A stretch of DNA of 64,000 bases, taken from assembly GCA_020152595.1 (NCBI GenBank), contig JAIGNY010001849.1:57501-121500 (forward strand), read 5' to 3'. The notes under the pieces are model-generated. The model saw nothing but the letters and a program-made list of their open reading frames with translations. It did no database searches and had not been told where the DNA came from. Position 1 is the first letter of the stretch. Each line of letters opens with the position of its first letter. The translations under genes and the position numbers were made by a program. This document shows, one piece after another, positions 54,396-64,000 of this stretch. This stretch comes from Chiridota heheva (taxonomy: Eukaryota; Echinodermata; Holothuroidea; Apodida; Chiridotidae).

Positions 54396-56481
54396 ACAAC
54401 TAAAGGCATCAACATACTCCTGCTAAATATTTTGCATGCCTCCAGCATGTAATAGCAGTGGCAAAATGTTTAAATTAATATATGAAGAAAAAGATTTGTA
54501 TATGAAAACCCCAGACCATTGGAAATTTACCATTTGAATTTCCCTATTAAAATATATATTAAAATAGGACAGTTTACTTTGCTTTTGGATTTGAATCTGC
54601 TATTAAGTATTTACTTCAATTGCTTGCATAGCTTCTGCCCTCTTGTCATATAATATGAACTTTTAGTTTGCTCGCCGCTGTCTCTCAATAAAGACCTGAT
54701 ATGCATTATGGCATCAAGGAGCGAGTGGATTGATGAGCCAAGAAGCAGATTTGCATTTGACATTTCAAACTTTGATGAACACTGAAGTGCAACGTACAGC
54801 ACATTGTGTTCTGTATGCTGAACATGCGCATCACAGTTCCGCATGAGTCACTCACTACATACATGTGGGCTGAAACAACAGGTACTGTATCCTGCCGATA
54901 AATTTTTTGTTGTATTGTTGATTTGTCAAAAGCTATATCAGATGAAGAATTATATGGATGCCTACCATTCATAAAATGTAATGCTTTGACAGAATAGTAG
55001 TTTGTATACAATGGATATTGAGCAGATTCCTCAAGTGAGGTTGTAATTTTTGCTCTGGGAATTGGAATTGAGGAATTTTGACTTTTGTGATAAGAGCTTT
55101 TTTTTTTTTTGTGCTGAAGAATATTGGATAGGAGGCAATGTATTTGTTGGGATCATTTTGGTTGTCCATACAGGATCATTCTTGGTTCCTCCATCCAGGC
55201 TGACATTCTTGAATTCAGGTAGGAATTCTCTTTATTTTTATTTGTATTCTGTGTAATAGAATGTGTACATGTAAAACTTGACAGTCCTCCTGATAAAGAA
55301 GGAGGCTTTTAATTCACAGGACAATTAATTAAAGTACTGAACGATGATTGGTTCGATTCAAAAGTTGTTAATTTTGTAATTGACATCATTTGATTTTATA
55401 GGCCATTTTTTGTGTTAACATGAAGATTATAACAATTTAGTAATACAATGTAAAGTATCTGGTCAAAACATTGTCCCAAATCATTACAAGACAATCAGTA
55501 ATTGGTTGGGAATGCCAGACACCACTGGGGCTAATAGCTTAATTCCCACTTCACGTTTGTGACTCCCAGGCTTTCAGGTACAGTGCACCTCAGAATGTCT
55601 CATCATATACTCATCATAATGGTCCACCCATTATCGCACACACTTGTATTCGATTCACAATGGCTCATACAGCTGTACAGTATATTTACTTTTACCCGTG
55701 TATGTATGAATCACATGGCACTTGTCACATCTTTTCGCCACAGAGGCTTTTCCCCCAAAAATCCACCCATAACACATCAAAAAAACTTCCTCAGATCTTC
55801 TTAGTTTGTGCAGTTTGAAGTAAGGATCATTTTGGCAATTTTTATTGTAAAACGTTCCTTGATAAGATCTTCTCTAAAAAAATCAAATTTGCTCGGCTCG
55901 CTGCGAGTTTGTGTAAAAAGTATGATGTACACAACAATGTTTATTTATTTTTTAGTTTTAGTCCATTTTAAGGACTTACTGGTATGTTTGACGTCATGCC
56001 TTGCTGGTCATTATTGATATTATTCTAATATAAAAATGTTTCATCAAACTCTTTTACATTTTAAAATACAACAACAAATTTACGTTTTATGTTGTTCGTG
56101 TACACATTACAAAGTGTATGATTTGTTAGAAATATCAGTCTAATCTATGCATTACGTCATGAAAATTTTCATATCCTTTCGCCTTGCTAGAGGTTTAGCA
56201 TTGTTATCCTGAAAAAATTTCTTTACAACCCGAAAATTTTCCTTTATCTTACACTTTACATGGGTTTCTTCTTTTTAATAAAATGAAAAAAAGAAAATAC
56301 ATCAAAAACTGCAGAAAACTCATCAAAAAGATGCAAACAAAAAGAAGGTATCGTAGACTACTTTGTTTTTACGAAACACAATAAAAGGGGTTAAAGTTTT
56401 GTAAAGATTTTTAACTTCCTGTCGATTCTGACAACTAAGAGTTTTGAACAAGTTTGAACCCATCAAAATGAAAAATTTAAC
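54396..56481. other. No firm gene; weak exon-like segment at 55172-55216
   Basis: TCCATACAG before and GTAGGA after a 45-bp segment (reading IILGSSIQADILEF in one frame) give a possible small exon, but support is minimal. The rest is AT-rich with no identified repeat. Confidence 0.25.
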
Positions 56482-56835
56482 AAAGTGGTTTCTCTAGCGA
56501 TACTGGATGATATGCTTATTGGGGGTTTAATGAAAAGTTAACAAAGTGGTTTCTCTAGTGATGCTTGATATGCTAATCAGGGGTTAAATGGCAAAGTTAA
56601 CAAAGTGGTGTCTCTAGCGATACTTGATATGCCTATTGGGGGTTAAATGGCAAAGTCAACAAAGTGGTGTCTCTAGCGATACTTGATAAGCTAATTGGGG
56701 GTTAAATGGCAAAGTTAATAAAGTGGTGTCCCTAGCGATACTTGATATGCTTATTAGGGGTTAAATGGCAAAGTTAACAAAGTGGTTTCGGTAGTGATAC
56801 TTAATGATATGCCCATTGGGGTTAAATGGCATGAA
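56482..56835. repeat. 59-bp tandem repeat, about six copies
   Basis: Units contain GTTAACAAAGTGGTTTCTCT or GGTGTCTCT, AGCGATACTTGATATGC and GGGGGTTAAATGGCAAAG. Confidence 0.9.
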
Positions 56836-57368
56836 ACAAAAAGGTGAGCCTCACAAATATTCTCGTATTTTTTTACTGTATAAGATGTTTCCAAAAGTGT
56901 CACATGACACTGGATTTTAAGTTCTTCATGGACTCCTTTTAAAATTTATATGGGCCTATTAGGAACATTGACATGATAGCCAATGTGATGAATCATTGAT
57001 CTTGCATATAAATGTATGTTATGCCTCAAAATTATACTTATCAATTTTGTACGGTTAAGCTCGGTCAAAGGCACTCATGTAAACAGAAGTTAAGATAACC
57101 TACATCTTTGTTCTTTTTTTTTTTTTTATTTGAAAGAAAAAGAGAAATCTCATCTTGCGAAATCCACTGTTTTTACTTTCATTTGACACAATTGACTGTG
57201 CTACTAGTTTAATTGTGAAGTTGTAACTGACTTCCTGTTTTTCCCCCTTTTATTGTGTAATGTGTGGGCCAGTTTCAGTTGTATCTTCAGGTATTGCATA
57301 AATCCTTTGTCCTGATATGCTTACAAAATTATATTCTGAATTATGTAAGAATTCATACAGAAGGGGAA
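56836..57368. other. No gene seen
   Basis: AT-rich sequence with a T run near 57115; nothing recognised. Confidence 0.35.
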
Positions 57369-57370
57369 TA

Positions 57371-57960
57371 CCCTTACAAAAAAGAGTGTGTCAAACTTTT
57401 GTCTGTGTTCCTGCAGGAAACACATGTGGCAGACAAAAGACTTCACGTGTGGCAAAAAAAAGTGACACATGACAATGCATGAAATTGGAACTAATCCCTG
57501 CATGTTTAACAGGTAATCCCACATGTGTTCATGTGTGGCTGACATGCATGTAAATGTGTAAAAATAAGTGTTTCAACAAGACAGGAAAAAGTGTGGTAAA
57601 ACGAGTTCCAACCTGCTTCAAGAAATGTGGCAAAACATGGCAAACTTTTAAGTAATTTAGGACCAGCTGAATAGGCTGTGGCATGAAGAAATATTTTATG
57701 GTGTAAATGCTTTGTCTGGTACTTATGACACAGGTTTTCTTATGTTTCCTGTATGACACGCATTGTCCTGTTGGACACAGGAAAACCTGTGAAGTGTAGT
57801 TTCCATGTTTTATGTGTATAAGAGTGGCAGACACTGCTTTTTGTGGAATGAGTGAGAAAGAGTGCCAAACTAGTGCAAAATGCAAATACCAAGGATTACC
57901 CTTGGTTTGCATGCATAATCATGCATGAAATTGGAACAGCTGACAGGTTTTTTGTAAGGG
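57371..57960. mobile_element. TA-flanked MITE with perfect 13-bp ends
   Basis: TA at 57369-57370 and 57961-57962 flanks CCCTTACAAAAAA and its exact reverse complement TTTTTTGTAAGGG. Inside, GCATGAAATTGGAAC occurs twice (near 57478 and 57924) and CACATG/CATGTG words abound. TA flanks suggest a Tc1/mariner-type parent. No transposase in 590 bp. Confidence 0.75.
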
Positions 57961-58319
57961 TATTATCACAATAGAACTAGAGGTGGTTTTAACATATTTT
58001 ACATCCTGGGAAAGAATTGATAATAAAACAACAGTGTAAAAATTGGAAGTGTACCATTTGTTTACTGTGTCAAATTGGTAGACAGCAAAGTAAGCTTAAT
58101 TGGAAATCATATGGTTTACCTTTAAGTGCAGACAGTGACGTATCTGGAAGGGGAAGCCAACACCATACCATCATCATGGGACTGTCAGAAGCAGGTGTGT
58201 AGGTTGAACTGAAGCCAGTCCGTGCTTTTTAACAGATTGATCAATAGACCATGCATCAAGCAAAGGCTCAGAAGAGTGTTCATTGACAGTGGCATCGGCA
58301 TATGGAGGGATATGGAGGG

Positions 58320-58700
58320 GAGGGGGATGGGGGAGAGGAGGATGGGATGTCATGTGGGACATGGGGTGGGATGCGATGTGGGAGATATAGTGGAATGCCA
58401 TGTGGGACATGGGATGGGATATCGTGTGGGACATGGGGTAGGATGCCATGTGGGACATGAGATGGGAGGCCATGTGGGACATGGGGGTGGGATGCAATGT
58501 GGGACATGGGATGGGATGCCATGTGGGACATGGGGTGGGATGCCATGTGGGACATGGGGTGGGATGCCATGTGGGACATGGGATGCCATGTGGGACTCAA
58601 GTGTGAGATGCCATTTTTATAATTGACTGGATCATATGATTTGGGTGTCAATTTGCATGGGCATGCTAACCATGACGGTATTTACCGTTCTAGTTTTAAA
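58320..58700. repeat. Second 24-bp minisatellite array with shared right flank
   Basis: About 12 units of GGGATGCCATGTGGGACATG. The right flank GAGATGCCATTTTTATAATT, GTCAATTTGCATGGGCATG and GGTATTTACCGTTCTAGTTT matches 40380-40470, so array and flank travel together. Confidence 0.88.
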
Positions 58701-61084
58701 GGAAAGGGTAAAATAGCATCATTTGGGGGCAAATCTTTAAATTTCTCTCAAAATAACAATTTCCCCCACCCCCATCCACACACACACATGCTCCCATAGC
58801 TACCATTCTGTTTCGATGCCACTGAAAACATCCTAAGTTGGAATTTTTATTAGTCTGTGAAATATTTTTTACTATTTTTTTATTTTCTAAATCTTTCAAA
58901 TATGTTAAATTAAACTTGGAAAGTACCCCATTGTATACTATATTACTTCAGTAGGGTTCATTGTTCTACATCCAGCATTAATTAAATCTTGAATATCATT
59001 ATAGTATAATCAGCTGACTCACCCACATTTGCTTACATGTTAATGTGCTACATTACACTCTACTCTAAAAGAAGACTCAACTGCCCAAAAGAATTTCCTA
59101 GAATTTGTCTAAATTTATGCCACTTCATATGATATTATATCATTGTCAGACACTATTCCATGTACGTGATCAAACTAGTAATCAATTCAAAGACCTAGAT
59201 TCCACCAGGAATGACTCAGCTGTCATGTTGAGTTCCCTTTCCTCCTCTCCTACTATTAATGTAGATGGTCTTTCCGTTGCGCGCAAATTGATTTTGACAA
59301 AAAATGGATGCAGAAGATCTTGAGAATGGTGTGCATCTTACAAGATTAAATTAGATCAGGTTTGTTTTGAAGTAGATCATTGATGCACTGGTGAAAATCT
59401 GATAGATTTGTTAAAGTTGGGTTGTGGAATCCACTTTTCGGAGTGGTTTGAATCATATACAAGGTAAATCCACACTCTTGGAACTAGGTGGTCTAGTTAG
59501 ATACTATGGTAGCCTAAATGAAACAATAAAAAATAAAGGTTTGGAGTAGCCATTGCCCCCATTCCAAACTCCTATGAACGATGTCACCAGGATGAATGCA
59601 GGGTGGGAATCCAGTATCAAGTGCAGGGATCGAACAGAAACTACAGTAGATCAATTTTGTCAAACCTTTGGCTCATTTTCATGAAAACTGGAAATTAAAG
59701 TAAGGAACTTATAACAAATTGTGACAATGATTTTCTTATATATTATTTTTGTTCTTTTCAAATTCATAACTTGTTTATTCTTACCTGAGGCCCCTGTACA
59801 GGGTGGTTTGTAGGGCCAGTTTCCCCCTTGTTGGTACTGTCCACCTCATTCATATTAAAATGCATTTAACCATAAACTTTATATTTCTTTCTCTCCTGTT
59901 AGCCATTACTCCTTCATTTGCTTATGAATCCAGGAGTAATATTAATGGCAAGGTGACTCATCATATCAAAGTTCCAATATGAAATGAATTGGAAACACAA
60001 AGGGCTTTTCTGAGAAATTACCTTCTGTTGCATTTCTTGCAATATTTAGGCATAGCTGTATAATCGCTCAAGAATGTGATGTGTTTACCATATTTGCAAG
60101 CATGAAAGGATGAAGCATGCAGCAATATTATTCTGCTTGTAGCTCAGCGAAACCAGGGATGTAATAAACTACAGGGCCGTGACAAGAGTTTTATTCTCTT
60201 TAACGATTGTTGTAGCTGTGTGCATTATGCAAATGAGCTCAAGCACTTAACTTAAATTTAATATATGGATGAATGAACATATAGAATCTAATCTTAAATA
60301 TTGTTGATCAAAAGATGGTTACATAAATATTTAATTGAAGTATGAAAAATGTGGGCTTACATATTTCCATTATTGTTACAAGAAAACAGCACGGAAATCA
60401 CAGGTGAAAAAGAACAAATGTTTTCCACCCAACATTGTTGCCTTGCTGCTACATGTAAGCATTCACTTTTTGTTTGTTTGTAAGTTGGGGTGGCATGACA
60501 AATTTCAGATTATTTCATCAAGGCGCTATTTGTCAAAGCCAAAATAAGCCGCTAGTCTCACAGAGGTCTTTCATGCTCTCCTTGGCCAATTGTGCTGATG
60601 TACTGGGATGTTTTATCAGTTGCAGATGTTGCTTTATTAGCCAATCAGCAGACCTCTGGAATGTCTGCTGACTGTGGGCCCTATGAGCTGAAACTTTTTT
60701 AATTGACTTTGATTATTTCCCATTTGGAGGGGATGGAACTTGCCAAATATTGATAAAAAAGAAAGGAAAAGATACTCTCTGAAACGAATCATTTATCATT
60801 TCACGACAACAGTATGTTTATCAGGGTTTTTTTTTTTTACTTTATCTTACTTTATCAGGGTTACTGTTATAGTATCCCTGGTCTATCAGGTTTGTAATAT
60901 TGTAGGATAGCATGGAAAATATCACAAAATTATTCCCTTTGGCTTTGTGTTTAAAAATGAAAATATAGCTACTTGTTGAAACATTGTTATGCCTCAAGTT
61001 TTGACTGGTATGTCTATGCATATATTGCAGCTTGATATCGGTTCTTGTATAATCTGAAGTAGACCTCAGTCCATAAGCTCAGTG
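58701..61084. other. No gene seen
   Basis: AT-rich sequence. A (CA)n patch near 58775. Short plus-strand frames (59105, 60335, 60474) lack motifs. No transposon ends identified. Confidence 0.35.
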
Positions 61085-61880
61085 TTCAACGGTGCATGGG
61101 CAACGGTGCATGGGCAACGGTGCGTGTGCGACGGTACGTGTGCGACGGTGCGTGTGCGACGGTGCGTGTGCGACGGTGCGTGTGCGACGGTGCGTGTGCG
61201 ACGGTGCTTGTGCGACGGTGGGTGTGCGACGGTGGGTGTGCGACGGTGTGTGTGCGTGTGCGACGGTGCGTGTGCGACGTGTGCGTGTGCGGCGGTGCGT
61301 GTCGTGCGTGTGCGGTCAGTGCGTGTATGCGGCGGTGCGTGTGCGACGGTGCGTGTGCGACGGTGCGTGTGCGTCGGTGCGTGTGCGTCGGTGCGTGTGC
61401 GTGTGCGTGACGGTGCGTGTGCGACGGTGCGTGTGCGGCGGTGCGTGTGCGACGGTGCGTGTGCGACGGTGCGTGTGCGGCGGTGCGTGTGCGGCGGTGC
61501 GTGTGCGACGGTGCATGTGCGACGGTGCATGTGCGACGGTGCATGTGCGACGGTGCATGCGCGGCGGTGCATGTGCGTGCATGCGTAATACAGCAGTGCA
61601 TGTGCAGCGGTGCATGTGCACGGTGCATGTGCAACGGTGCATGTAACGGTGCATGTGCAACGGTGCATGTGCAGCGGTGCATGTGCAACGGTGCGTGTGC
61701 GACGGTGCATGTGCAACGGTGCATGTGCAACGGTGCATGTGCAACGGTGCATGTGCAACGGTGCATGTGCAACGGTGCATGTGCAACGGTGCATGTGCAA
61801 CGGTGCATGTGCAACGGTGCATGTGCAACGGTGCATGTGCAACGGTGCATGTGCAACGGTGCATGTGCAACGGTGCATTA
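61085..61880. repeat. 14-bp GC-rich array, about 57 copies
   Basis: The unit is GGTGCGTGTGCGAC in the left and centre, GGTGCATGTGCGAC in a short zone near 61510-61570 and GGTGCATGTGCAAC from about 61600 on. Since 14 is not a multiple of three and the unit lacks stops in every phase, all frames on both strands stay open for up to 287 codons. These are not genes. Confidence 0.97.
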
Positions 61881-62012
61881 TCAAAAGTATCAATGCACAC
61901 GGTGCATTATCAAAAGTATCAATACACACTCAGCATTAAGAGTATCAATACACACTCAGCATCAAAAGTATTAATACACACTCAGCATCAAGAGTATCAA
62001 TACACACTCAGC
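61881..62012. repeat. 26-bp array, left part
   Basis: Units of AAGAGTATCAATACACACTC and AGCATC begin right after the 14-bp array; transitional units join GGTGCATTATC to AAAAGTATCAATGCACAC. Confidence 0.88.
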
Positions 62013-62785
62013 AACAAATCCTCCAAGATGATCTTAACAAATTTGAACAATGGCAAAACAAATGGCAAATGAATTTTAGCCCATCTAAATGCTACATCCT
62101 GTCAATTTCCTCTAAGAAATGCTTGAAATTACCTGTTTATACCTTATGCAACCAGCCACTAAAACATGTCAACTCCCACCTATACCTAGGTGTTAAAATT
62201 GATAATAAACTTAGATGGGATAAACATATACATAACATGACCAAGAAAGCTAACTCTGTACTTGGCCTTTTAAAACGTAACCTCTCAAACTGTCCCACCG
62301 ACGTTAAATCCACTGCTTATTAAGCTCTAGTCAGGCCAGTACTTAAGTACGCATCTGCAGTCTGGGACCCCCATCACCAGTGCAATGTGGATAAACTTTA
62401 ATCTATTCAAAGGAGAGCAGCTAGGTTCTGTATGGCAGACTACTCTTATAAATCTAGTGTAAAAGACATGCTTTATAAATTAGATTGGCCCCTGCTTAAA
62501 ACAAGAAGATACAACACCCGGCTACATATGCTATATAAAATCAATAACAATCTTGTCGCCATCAATAATGATGAACTTATCCCCACCGTCAGAACTAATA
62601 CAAGAAATAATTATGACCTTAATTTCCAGGTTTCCTATGCTACAGTAAAAAGAATGTATATAAACACTCTTTCTTCCCTCACACACTAAAGGATTGGAAT
62701 GCTTCACCATCAGACATTGTATATGCACCAAGTCTCAACTCTTTCAAAGCTAAACTTACTAACACTTGTATTGCTAAATAGTTTT
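62013..62785 (+). mobile_element. LINE C-terminal fragment inside the 26-bp array
   Basis: Reads QQILQDDLNKFEQWQNKWQM, NFSPSKCYILSIS, YLGVKIDNKLRWDKHIHNM and NSVLGLLKRNLSNCP, a TAA at 62321-62323, then ALVRPVLKYASAVWDPH, SIQRRAARFCMADYSYKSSV and LLKTRRYNTRLHMLYKINNN, and ends near TCIAK with TAG at 62779. This is the thumb and C-terminal part of a CR1- or Jockey-like reverse transcriptase, starting just after where the catalytic box should be. One or two stops and shifts. Both edges abut the 26-bp repeat. Confidence 0.82.
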
Positions 62786-62799
62786 TGTATATTTTTTAC

Positions 62800-63690
62800 T
62801 CATACTGAGCATCAAGAGTATCAATACACACTCAGCATCAAGAGTATCAATACACACTCAGCCACACTCAGCATCAAGAGTATCAATACACACTGAGCAT
62901 CAAGAGTATCAATACACACTGAGCATCAAGAGTATCAATACACACTGAGCATCAAGAGTATCAATACACACTGAGCATCAAGAGTATCAATACACACTGA
63001 GTATCAATACACACTCAGCATCAAAAGTATCAATACACACTCAGCATCAAGAGTATCAATACACACTCAGCATCAAAAATATAAATACACACTAAGCATC
63101 AAGAGTATCAATACACACTGAGCATCAAAAGTATCAATACACACTGAGCATCAAGAGTATCAATACACACTGAGCATCAAGAGTATCAATACACACTGAG
63201 CATCAAGAGTATCAATACACACTGAGCATCAAGAGTATCAATACACACTGAGCATCAAGAGTATCAATATGCACTGAATGTCAAGAGTATCACTACACAC
63301 TCAGCATCAAGAGTATCAATGCACACTCAGCAGGGAAGTGCTAAATGGTACTTCCCTGTACTCAGCATCAAGAGTATCAATACACACTGAGCATCAAGAG
63401 TATCAATACACACTGAGCATCAAGAGTATCAATACACACTGAGCATCAAGAGTATCAATACACACTGAGCATCAAGAGTATCAATATGCACTGAACGTCA
63501 AGAGTATCACTACACACTCAGCATCAAGAGTATCAATGCACACTCAGCAGGGAAGTGCTAAATGGTACTTCCCTGTACTCAGCATCTAGAGTATCAATAC
63601 GCACTCAGCATCAAGAGTATCAATACGCACTCAGCATCAAGAGTATTAATTCACACTGAGTATCAATACACACTGAGTAACAATACACAG
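62800..63690. repeat. 26-bp array, right part
   Basis: About 30 units of GAGCATCAAGAGTATCAATA and CACACT. A block containing AGGGAAGTGCTAAATGGTAC and TTCCCT appears twice (about 63331 and 63548), so a roughly 215-bp higher-order segment was duplicated. AGGGAAGT and ACTTCCCT can form an 8-bp stem. Confidence 0.92.
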
Positions 63691-63794
63691 TTTCTAAAAT
63701 ATTTCAATGCACAAGATGGTACTGATAACCTTTTAAACGGCCATAATCATTTTTTAATGAATACCTACAGTAATTTAATTTTCGATGGCATGAG

Positions 63795-63885
63795 TATTAC
63801 AAATGAGACCTGTGAGTATTACAAATGAGACCTGTGAGTATTACAATTGAGACCTGTGAGTATTACAAATGAGACCTATGAGAGA
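63795..63885. repeat. 22-bp tandem repeat, four copies
   Basis: GAGTATTACAAATGAGACCT followed by GT, nearly perfect. Confidence 0.9.
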
Positions 63886-64000
63886 TTTCAAAATTCCCAG
63901 AGTTACATAAATTAGCAAAAAATATGCCGTCACTTTTTGATCGAGAGCTTTTATTGCTTGCTTCCAGTAGTGACTTGAGAAGAGTTATTTCACAAAAAAA

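Noticed and set aside
61066..61974. Long open frames on both strands (up to 287 codons) with His/Thr/Arg/Cys-rich repeats
   Set aside because: The 14-bp unit has no stop in any phase, so every frame is open. The 14-residue peptide repeat follows from 3 x 14 = 42 bases.

Overview
The window reads as nuclear DNA of an animal, most likely a marine invertebrate. Reasons: AT-rich sequence with very low coding density, splice-like signals, several families of LINE retrotransposons, many small inverted-repeat DNA transposons with clean target duplications, tRNA-derived SINE pieces and more than twenty minisatellite arrays. I cannot fix the phylum from the sequence alone.

Region 1 (about 0.4-9.7 kb) is the gene-dense part. 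It holds a decayed, mostly minus-strand virus-like mobile element of the Polinton/Maverick (adintovirus-like) type. Reading right to left it carries a packaging-ATPase C-terminus, two small conserved element proteins, a DDE integrase with a C-terminal chromodomain, a minor-capsid-like protein, two basic core-like proteins, the double-jelly-roll-type major capsid protein, an adenain/Ulp1-like cysteine protease, two paralogous PC4-like proteins (one fused to a WW-like domain and still open) and an acidic protein. Most genes carry nonsense codons or frameshifts; no protein-primed DNA polymerase B is visible. The ATPase is cut off close to a tandemly duplicated SINE-like unit.

Region 2 (9.8-18 kb) contains an inverted repeat, a 90-bp satellite and one antisense LINE copy (13.84-17.56 kb). 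The LINE has been expanded internally: its reverse-transcriptase motif NYRPVSLTCMLCK has become a 43-bp tandem array of about 21 copies, and a hAT-like element sits at the edge of that array.

Region 3 (18-61 kb) looks like host intronic or intergenic sequence filled with repeats: hAT-like, piggyBac-like (TTAA) and TA-flanked nonautonomous elements, LINE fragments on both strands and minisatellites with units from 22 to 65 bp. A 1.19-kb hAT-like element has split one minisatellite. Two small candidate host exons (about 19.98 and 34.07 kb, plus strand) are the only hints of a cellular gene, and they are weak.

Region 4 (61-64 kb) is a 14-bp GC-rich array with zoned CpG-to-CpA variants, followed by a 26-bp array that contains a LINE fragment. 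The long open frames in the arrays are products of repeat periodicity, not genes.
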